Positions 1 to 8,493 are shown, counted from the first letter of the stretch. The stretch: 64,000 nt of DNA from Parerythrobacter_A sp963761775 (GCA_963761775.1 CAVXIF010000003.1:132430-196429); one strand, 5' to 3'. Translations and numbers: made by a program. Notes: generated from the letters alone by a model not told the origin.

Positions 1-232
1 CGGCGAAATCGTCGATCTCGGCAGCGTCGTCCGGCAGCGGGTCGCTTTGCCCGAAGCCGGGGGTGTCGGGCGCGATGCAGGTGAAATGCGCACCCCACGC
101 TTCCATCAGCGCGGCATATTCGGCGCTGCTGCGCGGGCTTTGGTGCACCATCAGCAGCACCGGCCCGCTGCCGCAGCGGCGGTAATGGACGCGGCGGCCA
201 TCCCCGACGGTCAGCATGTGCCGTGTAATCAT
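1..232 (-). CDS. Alpha/beta-fold hydrolase, N-terminal part (cut by window edge)
   Basis: The first 77 residues of a protein that continues beyond the left edge. They show the start of an alpha/beta hydrolase: a strand ending in VLLMVHQSP (the usual oxyanion position, here HQSP rather than HGxP) and the later PGFGQSD turn typical of haloalkane-dehalogenase and meta-cleavage-hydrolase relatives. The nucleophile elbow and the acid and histidine of the triad lie outside the window. The ATG is divergent from the isochorismatase-like gene, and the TTGTCCGGACAA palindrome lies 25 bases upstream, so it probably belongs to the same regulon. Substrate unknown; an ester or amide is likely. Confidence 0.75.
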   Translation of the reverse strand, partial: MITRHMLTVGDGRRVHYRRCGSGPVLLMVHQSPRSSAEYAALMEAWGAHFTCIAPDTPGFGQSDPLPDDAAEIDDFA

Positions 233-256
233 CGCTGTTTCCCGCTCGCTGCGAAG

Positions 257-268
257 TTGTCCGGACAA
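257..268. promoter_or_regulatory. Operator site 1, palindrome TTGTCCGGACAA
   Basis: Perfect 12-bp palindrome in the divergent interval between the hydrolase (left) and the isochorismatase operon (right). The same word recurs at 14770 and 19343, with one change at 15616 and 36757, each time at the head of a transcription unit. The outer TTGT/ACAA fits the GT-n-AC pattern of GntR-family operators; the UTRA regulator at 24320-25078 is the only candidate repressor in this half of the window. Confidence 0.75.
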
Positions 269-336
269 ATTTACGCTCGACACAGCCCTAGGCCGCTTTA
301 TTGTCGTGTGTCAAAGCTGGATTGGAAGGGCGGCAG

Positions 337-1020
337 ATGGCGGAAATGATCGGCACGAAAATGGTGGAGGATGGCCAGACCGCGCGCGAACTGTTCGAGG
401 CGGTGATGGCCAATCCGGCGCGCAGGAAGTTCGGCTTCGGCGAGAAACTGGCCATCGTGAATGTCGATGTGCAGCAGGCCTATACCCGTACCGATATGTT
501 CAGGACCGCCTACGAAACCGACCCCCGCCAGATCGAGCATATCAACACCATCAGCCGCATGGCACGCGAACGCGGGATGCCGGTGGTGTGGAGCCGCGTC
601 GGCTACAAGGGCGATGCCGCCGATGCAGGCGTGTGGGGCACGCGCACCGATACCGAGGACAGCCTGCAAAACATCAAATACGGCAGCGAACGGCACGCCT
701 GGGACCCGCGCTGCGAAATCGCGGACGACGACCTTACATACACCAAGCGGATGCCGAGCGCGTTCTTCGAAACACCGTTGGCAAGCTACCTGACGTTCCA
801 CCGCGTCGATACGGTGGTGGTGACCGGCGGCAGCACCAGCGGCTGCGTGCGCGCGACGGCGGTGGATGCGCTGAGTTACGGCTATCGCACCATCGTCCCC
901 ATCGAAACCTGCGCCGACAAGCACGAAAGCTATCACTTCGCCAATCTGACCGACTTGCAGCTGAAATATGCCGATGTGGAACCGGTGCAGGTTGTTGTGG
1001 ACTGGCTGGACGGACGGTGA
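337..1020 (+). CDS. Isochorismatase-like cysteine amidohydrolase (N-carbamoylsarcosine amidase type)
   Basis: A 227-residue cysteine hydrolase of the isochorismatase-like fold. The triad is readable: Asp44 in NVDVQQAY, Lys137 in TYTKRMP, and Cys170 in GGSTSGCVRA, with the non-proline cis-peptide context before the cysteine. The family contains N-carbamoylsarcosine amidase, nicotinamidase, ureidoacrylate and maleamate amidases, that is, enzymes acting on linear amides made when cyclic amides open. The ATG at 337 is chosen because GGAAGG lies seven bases before it; an earlier TTG at 301 has no such site. It is the first gene of an operon with two deacetylase-type hydrolases and an aldehyde dehydrogenase, under operator site 1. 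A half-amidase or carbamoyl hydrolase role is inferred from context. Confidence 0.85.
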   Translation: MAEMIGTKMVEDGQTARELFEAVMANPARRKFGFGEKLAIVNVDVQQAYTRTDMFRTAYETDPRQIEHINTISRMARERGMPVVWSRVGYKGDAADAGVWGTRTDTEDSLQNIKYGSERHAWDPRCEIADDDLTYTKRMPSAFFETPLASYLTFHRVDTVVVTGGSTSGCVRATAVDALSYGYRTIVPIETCADKHESYHFANLTDLQLKYADVEPVQVVVDWLDGR

Positions 1021-1040
1021 TTGGTGCTTTTGAAAGTATG

Positions 1041-1190
1041 CTCTCGCAGAGGCGCAGAGGCGCAGAGGGAGCGGGCTGCGCCGCAGGCACTCTTTCCATA
1101 TACCGTTTTGACCGGCGGCAGCCTTGTTGTTCAATAGCGGCTTCGCCGCGTTCACCCCTTCTTCTCTGCGCCTCTGCGCCTCTGCGCGCG
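1041..1190. repeat. Intergenic inverted repeat, GCGCAGAGGCGCAGAGG family
   Basis: Two arms of about 29 bases (1041-1070 and 1162-1190) face each other: the left reads CTCTCGCAGAGGCGCAGAGG and the right reads CTGCGCCTCTGCGCCTCTGC. They flank about 90 bases without coding signal. The element fills most of the gap between the first two genes of the operon. This type of dispersed repeat is common between genes in sphingomonads; a full hairpin in the mRNA could act as a processing or attenuation point. Confidence 0.75.
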
Positions 1191-1228
1191 CATAACACTT
1201 CCTTTCTACCTTCCCACGGCCAGATACG

Positions 1229-2107
1229 ATGAAGGAACACGCCCCCGACCCCGGCCTGTACGATTACGCGCCCTACAGGAACCGTGCGCCGATCCGGTGG
1301 CCGGACGGCAAGACCTGCGCCGTCTGGGTCGCGCCCAACCTCGAATATTACGAGATCGATCCGCCCGCCAATCCGCACCGCAAGAGCTGGCCGCGCCCGC
1401 ATCCCGACGTGGTCGGCTACGGCCATCGCGACCATTCCAACCGGGTGAGCCACTGGCGCATGGCGGATGTGATGGAACGGCACGGCTTTCCCGGCAGCGT
1501 CAGCCTGTCGGTCGCGTTGTGCCAGCACCACCCCGAGGTGGTGGCCGACGCGGCTGCGCGCGGCTGGGAGTTCTTCAGCCACGGCATTTACAACACCCGC
1601 TATTCCTACGGCATGGACGAAGCGCAGGAGCGGGCAATCATCGAGGATTCCATTCACACCGTGCGCGAGGCGACCGGGCAGACGATCCGCGGGTGGCTCG
1701 CGCCGGCGTTGACACACACGCCGCGCACGCTGGACCTGATCGCCGAATACGGCCTCGATTACACCTGCGATCTCTATCACGACGATCAGGTGCAGGCGGT
1801 AAAGGTGGCGAAGGGGCGGCTGGCGTCGATCCCCTACAGCCTTGAGGTCAACGACCATTACGGCTTCTTCGTCTACAACATGTCCCCGCGCGAATATGCC
1901 GATACGCTGGTGCGGCAGTATGAACGGCTGGCGGCGGAGGGCGAGGCATCCGGCACGGTCATGTGCATTCCGCTCCACGCCTATCTGATCGGACAGCCCC
2001 ACCGCATTGGCCCGTTCGCCGAAGCCTTGCGCCATATCGCGGAAGACGGGCGGGCCTGGAAAGCGAAGGCGGGCGAGATCGTGGACTGCTGGCGGAGGCA
2101 GGTGTGA
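1229..2107 (+). CDS. Polysaccharide-deacetylase-family hydrolase, PuuE/allantoinase/imidase-like (copy 1)
   Basis: A 292-residue NodB-fold protein without a signal peptide, so cytoplasmic. The family features seen are RVSHWRMADVMERHG (about 72-86), the metal-loop equivalent SHGIYNTR (117-124), and the late CIPLHAYLIGQPHR segment supplying another histidine. Length and sequence style match the PuuE-type allantoinases and cyclic imidases rather than true carbohydrate deacetylases, and the neighbours (isochorismatase-like amidohydrolase before, a paralogue after) favour a cyclic amide substrate. It starts at an ATG after the repeat. The paralogue at 2259 differs strongly, so the two likely have different substrates or form a mixed complex. 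Exact reaction unproven. Confidence 0.8.
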   Translation: MKEHAPDPGLYDYAPYRNRAPIRWPDGKTCAVWVAPNLEYYEIDPPANPHRKSWPRPHPDVVGYGHRDHSNRVSHWRMADVMERHGFPGSVSLSVALCQHHPEVVADAAARGWEFFSHGIYNTRYSYGMDEAQERAIIEDSIHTVREATGQTIRGWLAPALTHTPRTLDLIAEYGLDYTCDLYHDDQVQAVKVAKGRLASIPYSLEVNDHYGFFVYNMSPREYADTLVRQYERLAAEGEASGTVMCIPLHAYLIGQPHRIGPFAEALRHIAEDGRAWKAKAGEIVDCWRRQV

Positions 2108-2148
2108 TGACTGGGCTCAGTGAACCGTTCGCTCTGATCCGGACACTA

Positions 2149-2240
2149 CCGTTCGCCCTGAGCTTGTCGAAGGGTCGTTCTTCTCTTTCGACACCGGTGC
2201 GGCAGAAAGTGCAACCCTTCGACAAGCTCAGGGCGAACGG
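2149..2240. repeat. Intergenic inverted repeat, CCTTCGACAAGCTCAGGGC family
   Basis: Two perfect 27-base arms (2149-2175 and 2214-2240) in inverted orientation; the core word is CCTTCGACAAGCTCAGGGCG. They sit between the two deacetylase-type genes inside the operon. This is a repeat type I know as widely dispersed in sphingomonad intergenic DNA. The 38-base loop has no coding signal. Confidence 0.8.
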
Positions 2241-2258
2241 TTTGGGATCAGTCGTGAT

Positions 2259-3197
2259 ATGACACTTGCCCCCTCCTACCTTGAATATCCCCACCGCCGC
2301 GAAGGCTACGACCACGACCTTTACGCCTGGTCCAACATCCACACACGCCCACAGGTCCGCTGGCCCGGCAACAAAAGCGTTGCGGTGTTTCTTTGCGTCA
2401 GTCTCGAATGGTTTCCGATCACGCCGTCCGACGATCCGTTCCGCGCGCCGGGACATATGGTCACGCCGTACCCCGATTATCGCCACTATACCGCGCGCGA
2501 TTACGGCAATCGCGTGGGCGTCTGGCGGCTGCTCGACGCCTTCGAAAAGGCAGGCGTCACCGCTTCGTTCGCGACGAATGCCGCCGTCGCGGAACGCTAT
2601 CCCGAACTGGTTGCGGCAGTGCAGGCGGGCGGACACGAGATCATCGCGCATTCGACCGACATGAACGGCACCATCGACGGTTCGATGGAGGAGGACGCCG
2701 AACGCGCGCTGATCGCGGACGGCATGGCGCGGCTGGAAAAGGCAACGGGGCAAAAGCCGAACGGCTGGCTGTCCATCGCGCGGTCGCAAAGTTTCCGCAC
2801 GCTGGACCTGCTGGAAGAACACGGGCTGGAGTATTGCTGCGACTGGGTAAACGACGAACTGCCCTATGCCTTTGCCAACGGCATGACCGCGCTGCCGCTG
2901 AACCATGAATTGTCGGATCGCCAGATCGTGACGGTGCAGCAACAATCGGCGGAAAGCTGGCGGCAGAGCATGGCCGATGCGTTCGACTGGTTGGCGGGCG
3001 AAGCGGCGGCGCAGGACAGCGCGCGACTGCTGCCGATCCAACTGACGCCCTATATCATGGGCCTGCCCTACCGGATCGACGCGGTGGAGGCGTTGCTGGC
3101 GGAACTGGCGGGGCGCGACGAAGCGTGGTTTGCAGGGGGTTCGCAGATCGTGGGAGCGTGGAAGCAATCCTACTCGCCGAAGGTGGGGAGAATTTAG
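2259..3197 (+). CDS. Polysaccharide-deacetylase-family hydrolase, PuuE/allantoinase/imidase-like (copy 2)
   Basis: A 312-residue NodB-fold hydrolase, cytoplasmic by lack of a signal peptide. Visible family signatures are DYGNRVGVWRLLDAFE (81-96), the metal loop HSTDMNG (131-137), GWLSIARSQSFRTLDLL, and a C-terminal PIQLTPYIMGLPYR that replaces the usual HPxxxG region, so the last metal histidine seen in copy 1 is not obvious here. That may mean a changed metal site. It is followed three bases later by the aldehyde dehydrogenase, so the two are translationally linked. Likely hydrolyses a cyclic amide, imide or ureide; an aldehyde-releasing step before the dehydrogenase is possible but inferred. 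Confidence 0.8.
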   Translation: MTLAPSYLEYPHRREGYDHDLYAWSNIHTRPQVRWPGNKSVAVFLCVSLEWFPITPSDDPFRAPGHMVTPYPDYRHYTARDYGNRVGVWRLLDAFEKAGVTASFATNAAVAERYPELVAAVQAGGHEIIAHSTDMNGTIDGSMEEDAERALIADGMARLEKATGQKPNGWLSIARSQSFRTLDLLEEHGLEYCCDWVNDELPYAFANGMTALPLNHELSDRQIVTVQQQSAESWRQSMADAFDWLAGEAAAQDSARLLPIQLTPYIMGLPYRIDAVEALLAELAGRDEAWFAGGSQIVGAWKQSYSPKVGRI

Positions 3198-3200
3198 CGC

Positions 3201-4616
3201 ATGAAAGCCATCAATCCGCGCACAGGCGAGGCCGATTACGAATTCGCCGCAGAAGACGTTGCGCCCGTCGCCGCACGCCTGCGCGATGCGCAACCTGCCT
3301 GGGAAGCGCTCGGCCCCGAAGGCCGCGCGGATGTGTTCCTGCGTCTGGCCGAGCGGATCGAGACGGATGGCGCCGACATCATCGACGCGCTCGCCATCGA
3401 TACCGGACGCCGCGCGGTGGCCCGCATCGAGGTGGAGGGTTTGGCGCGATCTTTGCGCAAATGGGCGGCACGCGGGCCGGAGCTGTTTGCCGGCTTGCCG
3501 CGCGACGCGATGCCTTCCGCCACGCCCGGCATCGAGATCGCACCGCGCTTTTCCGCGTTTCCGCTGTTCGGGGCCATCGCTCCGTGGAACTTCCCCGTGG
3601 TGCTGAGCCATATCGACGCGGTGCCGGCGCTGATGGCGGGGTGCGCCGCACTGGTGAAGCCGTCCGAAGTCACGCCGCGGTTCGTTGCGCCGATGCGCGC
3701 CATACTGGCCGACTTTCCCGAACTGCCCTTCGCCTATGTCATGGGCGGGGCGGATACCGGGCGGGCGTTGATCGAGACGGTGGATTATGTCTGCTTCACC
3801 GGTTCCACGGCCACCGGGCGCAAGGTGGCGGAGGCGGCGGCGCGGGCGCTGATCCCCGCAAATCTGGAATTGGGCGGCAAGGATCCGATGATCGTCACCG
3901 CCAGCGCCGATCCGGTTGCGGCGGCGCGCGTCGCCCTGCGCGCCAGCGTGGTGGCGACGGGGCAGGCGTGCCAGTCCATCGAGCGGGTCTTTGTCGCGCG
4001 CGCAATCGCCGAACCCTTCCTCGCCGAACTGGTCCGCGCGGCAGAGGCGGTAACGCTGGCGACGGGGAAGGGGGCAACGGGAAAAGAAGGGCATCTCGGC
4101 CCGTTCATCTTTCCCGCTCAGGCCGACACCGTCGCGGCGCAGATTGCCGATGCAGTGGCGGGCGGCGCGCGCGTGCTGACCGGGGGCGAGGTCGAGCGGG
4201 TCGGCGGCGGAGCATATTTACGCCCTACAGTGCTCACAGACGTGACGCCCGACATGGCCGTAATGCGCGAGGAAACGTTCGGGCCGGTCATTCCGGTCAC
4301 CGTTTTTGATAACATCGCTGACGGTATCGCGGCCGCCAATGCGGGCGAATACGGGCTGGGCGCGGCGGTCTATGCCGGATCGCTGGACGAGGCTGCGGGA
4401 GTCGGCGTCCAGCTGGATGCAGGCGCGATCTCGCTTCAGGATGGCGCGTTGACCAGCATGGTCGGCGATGCCACCAACCACTCGCGCAAAGGCAGCGGCC
4501 TTGGCCCCAGCCGCATGGGCGACGAAGGGATGCTGCGGTTCCTGCGCAGGCAGGCACTGATCCGGCAGACCGGCGAAGCGGCGACCATCGACATGTTTGC
4601 GGAACGATCGGAATAG
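3201..4616 (+). CDS. Aldehyde dehydrogenase family protein
   Basis: A 471-residue NAD(P)-dependent aldehyde dehydrogenase. The cofactor region (APWNFPVVLSHIDAVPALMAG, LVKPSEVTPR, FTGSTATG) and the two catalytic residues, Glu223 in ELGGKDP and Cys257 in GQACQS, are all present, so the enzyme should be active. It oxidises an unknown aldehyde to the acid, probably an intermediate after the amide-cleaving enzymes encoded just upstream. The start ATG lies three bases after the preceding stop. Closest recognisable style is the succinate-semialdehyde/benzaldehyde-type subfamily; the substrate cannot be read from the sequence. Confidence 0.9.
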   Translation: MKAINPRTGEADYEFAAEDVAPVAARLRDAQPAWEALGPEGRADVFLRLAERIETDGADIIDALAIDTGRRAVARIEVEGLARSLRKWAARGPELFAGLPRDAMPSATPGIEIAPRFSAFPLFGAIAPWNFPVVLSHIDAVPALMAGCAALVKPSEVTPRFVAPMRAILADFPELPFAYVMGGADTGRALIETVDYVCFTGSTATGRKVAEAAARALIPANLELGGKDPMIVTASADPVAAARVALRASVVATGQACQSIERVFVARAIAEPFLAELVRAAEAVTLATGKGATGKEGHLGPFIFPAQADTVAAQIADAVAGGARVLTGGEVERVGGGAYLRPTVLTDVTPDMAVMREETFGPVIPVTVFDNIADGIAAANAGEYGLGAAVYAGSLDEAAGVGVQLDAGAISLQDGALTSMVGDATNHSRKGSGLGPSRMGDEGMLRFLRRQALIRQTGEAATIDMFAERSE

Positions 4617-4638
4617 GTACCAGAAGGATGACACAACA

Positions 4639-5397
4639 ATGAGACATGCTCTTGCTTCGGTGCTTGCACTGATCGCCCCGATGCCGGTTTTGGCCGAGGA
4701 AACGCGGATCGATGTGCGCGCCCTGACGCAGGACGCCAAGTTCATCGGTACCAGCATGGGCGGCATGGTCGTGCTGATCGAGGATGCCGACACCGGGGAG
4801 GTGCTGGATCGCGGCATAACCGCCGGGACCACCGGTGACACAGGCCGCATCCTGCTCGATCCGCAGCCGCGCTATGGCGCACGATCGACGGCGGACAGCG
4901 CGGTTTACAACGCCAGGCTGGATATCGATCGCCCGCGCCGCGTCCGCGTGACCGTGCGCGGACCGGTCGGCCAGCCCCAAGCCATGGCGGAGGCGTCGTC
5001 GACGCGCTGGGTATTGCCGGGCAAACATGTGGTCGGCGGAGATGGCTGGCTGGTTACCGTGCCGGGTTTCGCAGTGGATGTGCTCACCCCCGGCGCGCAT
5101 CGTTATATCGACGGTGTTCCGGGCAGTGTGGATGTAATTGCAAACGTGGTAATGATCTGCGGTTGTCCTACGACGCCGGGCGGCACCTGGGACAGCAACG
5201 AGATCGAGATCGTCGCCAGCGTGACACGCGACGATGACGAACCGGTCTTGTATGAAATGGTTTATACGGGCGAGCGCAGCACGTATTCCGCACCCGTCAC
5301 CGCCGAGATGAAGGGCGTATACCAAGTGCTGGTAACCGCCTTCGATCCGCGCACAGGCAACAGCGGGGTGGATCGTACCAGTTTCATCGTGCGATGA
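4639..5397 (+). CDS. Secreted protein of unknown function, beta-rich
   Basis: A 252-residue protein with a clear Sec signal peptide (basic start, hydrophobic core LASVLALIA, cleavage after VLA near residue 19). The mature part alternates short beta-strand patterns (VRVTVRGPVGQP, WLVTVPGFAVDVLTPG, EIEIVASVTRDDDEP) and contains a CGCP pair near residue 172. It ends with an immunoglobulin-like YQVLVTAFDPRTGN segment, so a periplasmic beta-sandwich is likely. The ATG at 4639 is preferred over an in-frame upstream ATG at 4597 because AGAAGGAT precedes it and the signal peptide begins there. Fifth gene of the operon from operator site 1. Function not recognised. Confidence 0.7.
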   Translation: MRHALASVLALIAPMPVLAEETRIDVRALTQDAKFIGTSMGGMVVLIEDADTGEVLDRGITAGTTGDTGRILLDPQPRYGARSTADSAVYNARLDIDRPRRVRVTVRGPVGQPQAMAEASSTRWVLPGKHVVGGDGWLVTVPGFAVDVLTPGAHRYIDGVPGSVDVIANVVMICGCPTTPGGTWDSNEIEIVASVTRDDDEPVLYEMVYTGERSTYSAPVTAEMKGVYQVLVTAFDPRTGNSGVDRTSFIVR

Positions 5398-5473
5398 GCG
5401 ATCTTGGGCGGATCCATAACGACGTGGTTCCAACAATCCGGCGCGTTCGTGGCGCTTGGGCTGCGCCTTCTGT

Positions 5474-5511
5474 CAAGTCCCCTTACGAGTTGGGGAGGGG
5501 GAGGGGGACGG
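5474..5511. repeat. Fragment of a CCCTCCCC-type intergenic repeat
   Basis: Purine- and pyrimidine-rich stretch with a short inverted match (GTCCCC ... GGGGAG, followed by GGGGGAGGGGGAC) in the 167 bases between two genes. It resembles one degenerate arm of the perfect element at 31438-31517. No gene is seen in this gap. Confidence 0.4.
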
Positions 5512-5564
5512 CACAGCAAGCGCAGGACGGATGTGCGCAAGCGCACGCGAAAAGGACTTTCTTC

Positions 5565-6023
5565 ATGCCCAACCGCGCCGAACTCGAAGCCGCCATGCCG
5601 GCCATGTTGTTGCACGAGGGATGGTGGGACGGTTGGTACTACGATTTCGACAATGACGGGACGCGGCTCGATGCGCGCCGGGTGAAGACGCATTGCGAAT
5701 TTCCAGACAGCGGCGAATGGCACTATGTGCAGCACAACTGGCTCAGCTGGGACGATGGGCGCGAGGAAGAGTACACGTTCGGCGGCGCGCTGGCCGGTGA
5801 CCGCCTCGTCTGGGACACCGACCGGTTCGGCGGGGCGTGCTGGCAGACAGAAGGTGACGTGCTGATGCTGCGGCTGGAGCGCGAGGATGTCGCCGGTGCC
5901 TGTTATGTCGAGATGATAACGATCGCGCCCGACGGGCAGACGCGGGCGCGGACGTGGCAATGGTACAGGGACGGCAAGCCGTGGAAGCGGACGCTGTGCG
6001 ATGAATGGAGGATCGAGGGATGA
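5565..6023 (+). CDS. Conserved small protein of unknown function (calycin-like beta pattern)
   Basis: A 152-residue soluble protein. The ATG at 5565 follows AAAGGA at the right distance; the open frame extends upstream to 5394 but that part has repeat-like composition and no ribosome site. The chain is rich in Trp, Tyr and acidic residues, with repeated strand-turn patterns (WWDGWYYDFDNDG, WHYVQHNWLSWDDGREEEYTF, RLVWDTDRFGG, ARTWQWYRDGKPWKR), as in small beta-barrel lipid- or ligand-binding proteins. It overlaps the next start by four bases. I do not recognise a named family, and a binding role is only a guess from composition. Confidence 0.6.
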   Translation: MPNRAELEAAMPAMLLHEGWWDGWYYDFDNDGTRLDARRVKTHCEFPDSGEWHYVQHNWLSWDDGREEEYTFGGALAGDRLVWDTDRFGGACWQTEGDVLMLRLEREDVAGACYVEMITIAPDGQTRARTWQWYRDGKPWKRTLCDEWRIEG

Positions 6024-6577
6024 GTTTGACGATCAGCGTGGCGCTGGCTGTGGCAGCAGTAGCGACGGCAACGCCGCCGGACCTGTCAGAGCCGATTGCG
6101 GTGGCCGACGTCATGCCGGAAGCGGCGGATAGTGCGCCCCCGCCACCGCCCCCGCCGCCCGCCGAAACCGAATGCAGCGCCCCCGTGCTGATGGTCATCA
6201 CCGGCCCGACGCGCGATGCGGTGCGGATGCGGGCCTATGGCTTGGCGATTGCGGAGAGCAAATTATACGAGCAGCTGGGAGGGTATTACCTCAACATCCC
6301 CGCCGCCATCGACAGTTTCGAAGGCGAGGCGGAGGAAGGCTTCACCACGCTGATCGTGCGCTTCCCGTGCCTCGAAAATGCGCGCGCGTTCTGGTACAGC
6401 AAGACCTACCAGGACGAGATCCGCCCGCTGCGGCTGGACCCCAGCGCGGGCGATTATGTGGTGCGCGTCTATCCCGCGCTGCCCGTGCCGCCCTATCTGG
6501 CAGACAAGGCAACCGGTGCGCGATACGTGGCAGAGTTTCCGAACGAAGGCGTGGAGCAGGTGGAACCCCGGCCCTGA
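6020..6577 (+). CDS. DUF1330-like protein with proline-rich exported N-terminus
   Basis: A 185-residue protein. A hydrophobic N-terminus (LTISVALAVAAVATA) is followed by a low-complexity linker with eight consecutive prolines, then a ferredoxin-like domain that reads as DUF1330: LMVITGPTRDAVRMRAYG, GGYYLNIPAAIDSFEGE, FTTLIVRFPCLENARAFWYSKTY. Family members are small alpha/beta-barrel dimers of poorly known function, often found with catabolic genes. The start overlaps the previous stop (ATGA), so the two are coupled. Export to the periplasm is inferred from the N-terminus. Last gene of this operon; it meets the minus-strand operon tail three bases later. Confidence 0.7.
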   Translation: MSLTISVALAVAAVATATPPDLSEPIAVADVMPEAADSAPPPPPPPPAETECSAPVLMVITGPTRDAVRMRAYGLAIAESKLYEQLGGYYLNIPAAIDSFEGEAEEGFTTLIVRFPCLENARAFWYSKTYQDEIRPLRLDPSAGDYVVRVYPALPVPPYLADKATGARYVAEFPNEGVEQVEPRP

Positions 6578-6580
6578 CGT

Positions 6581-7306
6581 CTAGCGGTTGAGTTCGACCA
6601 GCTCGTAGCGGTTCATCATGTACCCGTCGATCGAGCCGTAAACCAGGATCGCATCGTCGTCCGCCGTGACCCAGATGTCGTAATCGGGGTGCGTGGTGCC
6701 GCCCATCCCGGCGTCGCTGTCGTCGATAAAGCGGAAGTGGCGGCAGGCGAAGGTTCCGGCCGCAACGCTGCGCTCTTCCTCGCCGACATATTCCAGCGTG
6801 ATGGCAACTTCGCTGATCTGCGGCGGGGTCGCGCCGCGATGATCCGGGGAGGGCAGGAAAACGCGCAGGGTGCGCTTGTGCGGCCCTTCGCTCGTATCCA
6901 TTACGCGGCTCAGGAACCCGTCGCCCACCACCGGATGCGTGCCGAACCCGTCGAACGCACCGACCGCCTCGCGCCGTTCCGAATTGCGTCCAATATCGGC
7001 GCCGTAGCTTTCGCATTCGATGGCGTTGGCGGCGGCATCGTGCCGCAGCCAGCCCGAACCCAGAAACGCATCGTCCAGCGTCAGGTGGACCAGCAGGTGC
7101 TGCGGCACCATGTCCGGCCCGATATGATAGACGATATCGCGCAGCACGGTGGGCGCAGGCTCCTCGATCTCGCATTGCGCGCGCATGATGACCGAGCCAT
7201 CGCCATGATGGGTGAAGGTGAAGCTTTCGCGCCCCCGTTCCGCTCCGCGCATGTCGGCCTTTTCGGACGTATATCGGATGCGGCCCGAGACCGTGCGGTG
7301 CTTCAT
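6581..7306 (-). CDS. Conserved protein of unknown function, 241 residues
   Basis: A cytoplasmic-looking protein with no signal peptide or membrane segment. The start ATG overlaps the stop of the nitrilase-like gene (ATGA), making it the last gene of the receptor-headed minus-strand operon. The sequence has a lipocalin or DUF3108-like flavour: long beta-strand patterns such as FTFTHHGDGSVIMRAQCEI, TLRVFLPSP and the ending DIWVTADDDAILVYGSIDGY. The RTLRVF and TFACRHFRF positions are compatible with a beta-barrel. No catalytic motif is recognised. The strictly coupled position suggests a role tied to the oxidase/nitrilase step of the same pathway. Confidence 0.6.
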   Translation of the reverse strand: MKHRTVSGRIRYTSEKADMRGAERGRESFTFTHHGDGSVIMRAQCEIEEPAPTVLRDIVYHIGPDMVPQHLLVHLTLDDAFLGSGWLRHDAAANAIECESYGADIGRNSERREAVGAFDGFGTHPVVGDGFLSRVMDTSEGPHKRTLRVFLPSPDHRGATPPQISEVAITLEYVGEEERSVAAGTFACRHFRFIDDSDAGMGGTTHPDYDIWVTADDDAILVYGSIDGYMMNRYELVELNR

Positions 7307-8493
7307 ATCAGCCCCGCCTTGTCCAGCCGCGCAATCACAGCTTCCTGCGCGCGTTTGAAATAGTCGCGGTCGGGGATGGCGGGCGCGCCGCCCTGCGCCA
7401 TCCCGTCCGGCTGGTGATGGTTGCCGCCAAACGCCTCGTACGCCTGCGCGAACAGGCCGGGCCGTTGTCGCGCCAGCACATTGGTCATCGCCGGCACCCG
7501 GCGTGCGGCACGCAGAGCAGCAAGATCGACCGTGCCGAACGCGGTAAAGGTTTCCCCGTCGCCCGCCTGCGCCACGACCTTTCCCCTGTAATCGACGAAC
7601 TGGCTGTTCCCGTCCGCCGAGGCGAGCGGCATGGCCGTGCCCGCGATCCCGGCGGTGTTGGCGCTGATCACATAGGCCATGTTCTCGAACGCGCGGGCGC
7701 GCTTCCCGATGTCCTTCGGCGTGGCCAGCGGCGACCCGATTTCGCTGCTGGAATGGCAGAACACTTCGGCCCCGCGCAACGCCAGCACCCGCGCGATTTC
7801 CGGATAGAGAATTTCCTCCGACGCGATGCAGGCCAGCCGTCCGATTTCGGTATCGGCCACCGGGAACACGCCGTCGAGGCCGTAACGGTCGAGATACGCT
7901 TCCCATACATCGTGCGGGCTGGGCGCGAACATCGACAGCAGGCGGCGATAGCGCAACACCACATCGCCACTTGGCGCGACGATGAAGCTTGCCTGAAAAT
8001 AGAAGTCGGGAAAGGCGGGGTCGGTTTCGTAGGCATTGCCCGCAATGAACATGCCGAGCCGCTGCGCCACGCCGCCCAGCGCCTCGTATTCCGGTCCGTC
8101 CGCCGCGAACCCGACCCGCGCCGCGAAATCGGGGATGGTCGTGCGCCCCGGATAGGAGGTGAACAGGTATTCGGGCAGCACCGCCAGCTTCACCGGCACG
8201 CCGGAATATTGCGCGATGAAGATGCCGGTGGTGCGGATCTGGTTCTCCAGCTCGCCGATATGCGCCAGGATAGCCGCCCGTGCGGCAGCGGTATCGGGCA
8301 GGCGGTCCAGCGCGCGTGCCGTCAGCTGCATGGCGACAACGGAATAAGGGGCTGGACTGGGGGCGGCGCTGCCTGTCGGTTCGGTCATGGTCGGAGTGCG
8401 TTCCTGAGCGCGGAGAAGGGAAGGAGCAAGTGCGGCGGCAAAACTCGCCGTGACGCCGGAGACGCCCGTTACAAGCGCCGCACGCCTATTCAC
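7303..8493 (-). CDS. Exported nitrilase-superfamily (carbon-nitrogen hydrolase) protein with altered triad
   Basis: A 396-residue protein with a Tat-like leader (MNRRAALVTG...) and a nitrilase fold. Expected triad positions: Glu108 in VLPEYLF, the lysine position occupied by Arg184 in RYRRLL, and Cys222 in LACIASEE followed by ILYPE. The Lys-to-Arg change is unusual for the superfamily, where the lysine is essential in studied members. The HSSSEIGSP region and the NTAG...YRGKVVAQAG segment are typical. The start is a GTG inside a 13-base tandem repeat at the junction with the oxidase gene. It may hydrolyse a nitrile or amide, or may have lost hydrolysis; both remain open. Confidence 0.75.
   Translation of the reverse strand: MNRRAALVTGVSGVTASFAAALAPSLLRAQERTPTMTEPTGSAAPSPAPYSVVAMQLTARALDRLPDTAAARAAILAHIGELENQIRTTGIFIAQYSGVPVKLAVLPEYLFTSYPGRTTIPDFAARVGFAADGPEYEALGGVAQRLGMFIAGNAYETDPAFPDFYFQASFIVAPSGDVVLRYRRLLSMFAPSPHDVWEAYLDRYGLDGVFPVADTEIGRLACIASEEILYPEIARVLALRGAEVFCHSSSEIGSPLATPKDIGKRARAFENMAYVISANTAGIAGTAMPLASADGNSQFVDYRGKVVAQAGDGETFTAFGTVDLAALRAARRVPAMTNVLARQRPGLFAQAYEAFGGNHHQPDGMAQGGAPAIPDRDYFKRAQEAVIARLDKAGLI

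Noticed and set aside
1959..4094. Long minus-strand open frame of 711 codons opposite the deacetylase and aldehyde dehydrogenase genes
   Set aside because: It is rich in Arg, Gly and Ala, has no recognisable domain, and is the mirror of two well-supported coding genes in GC-rich DNA.
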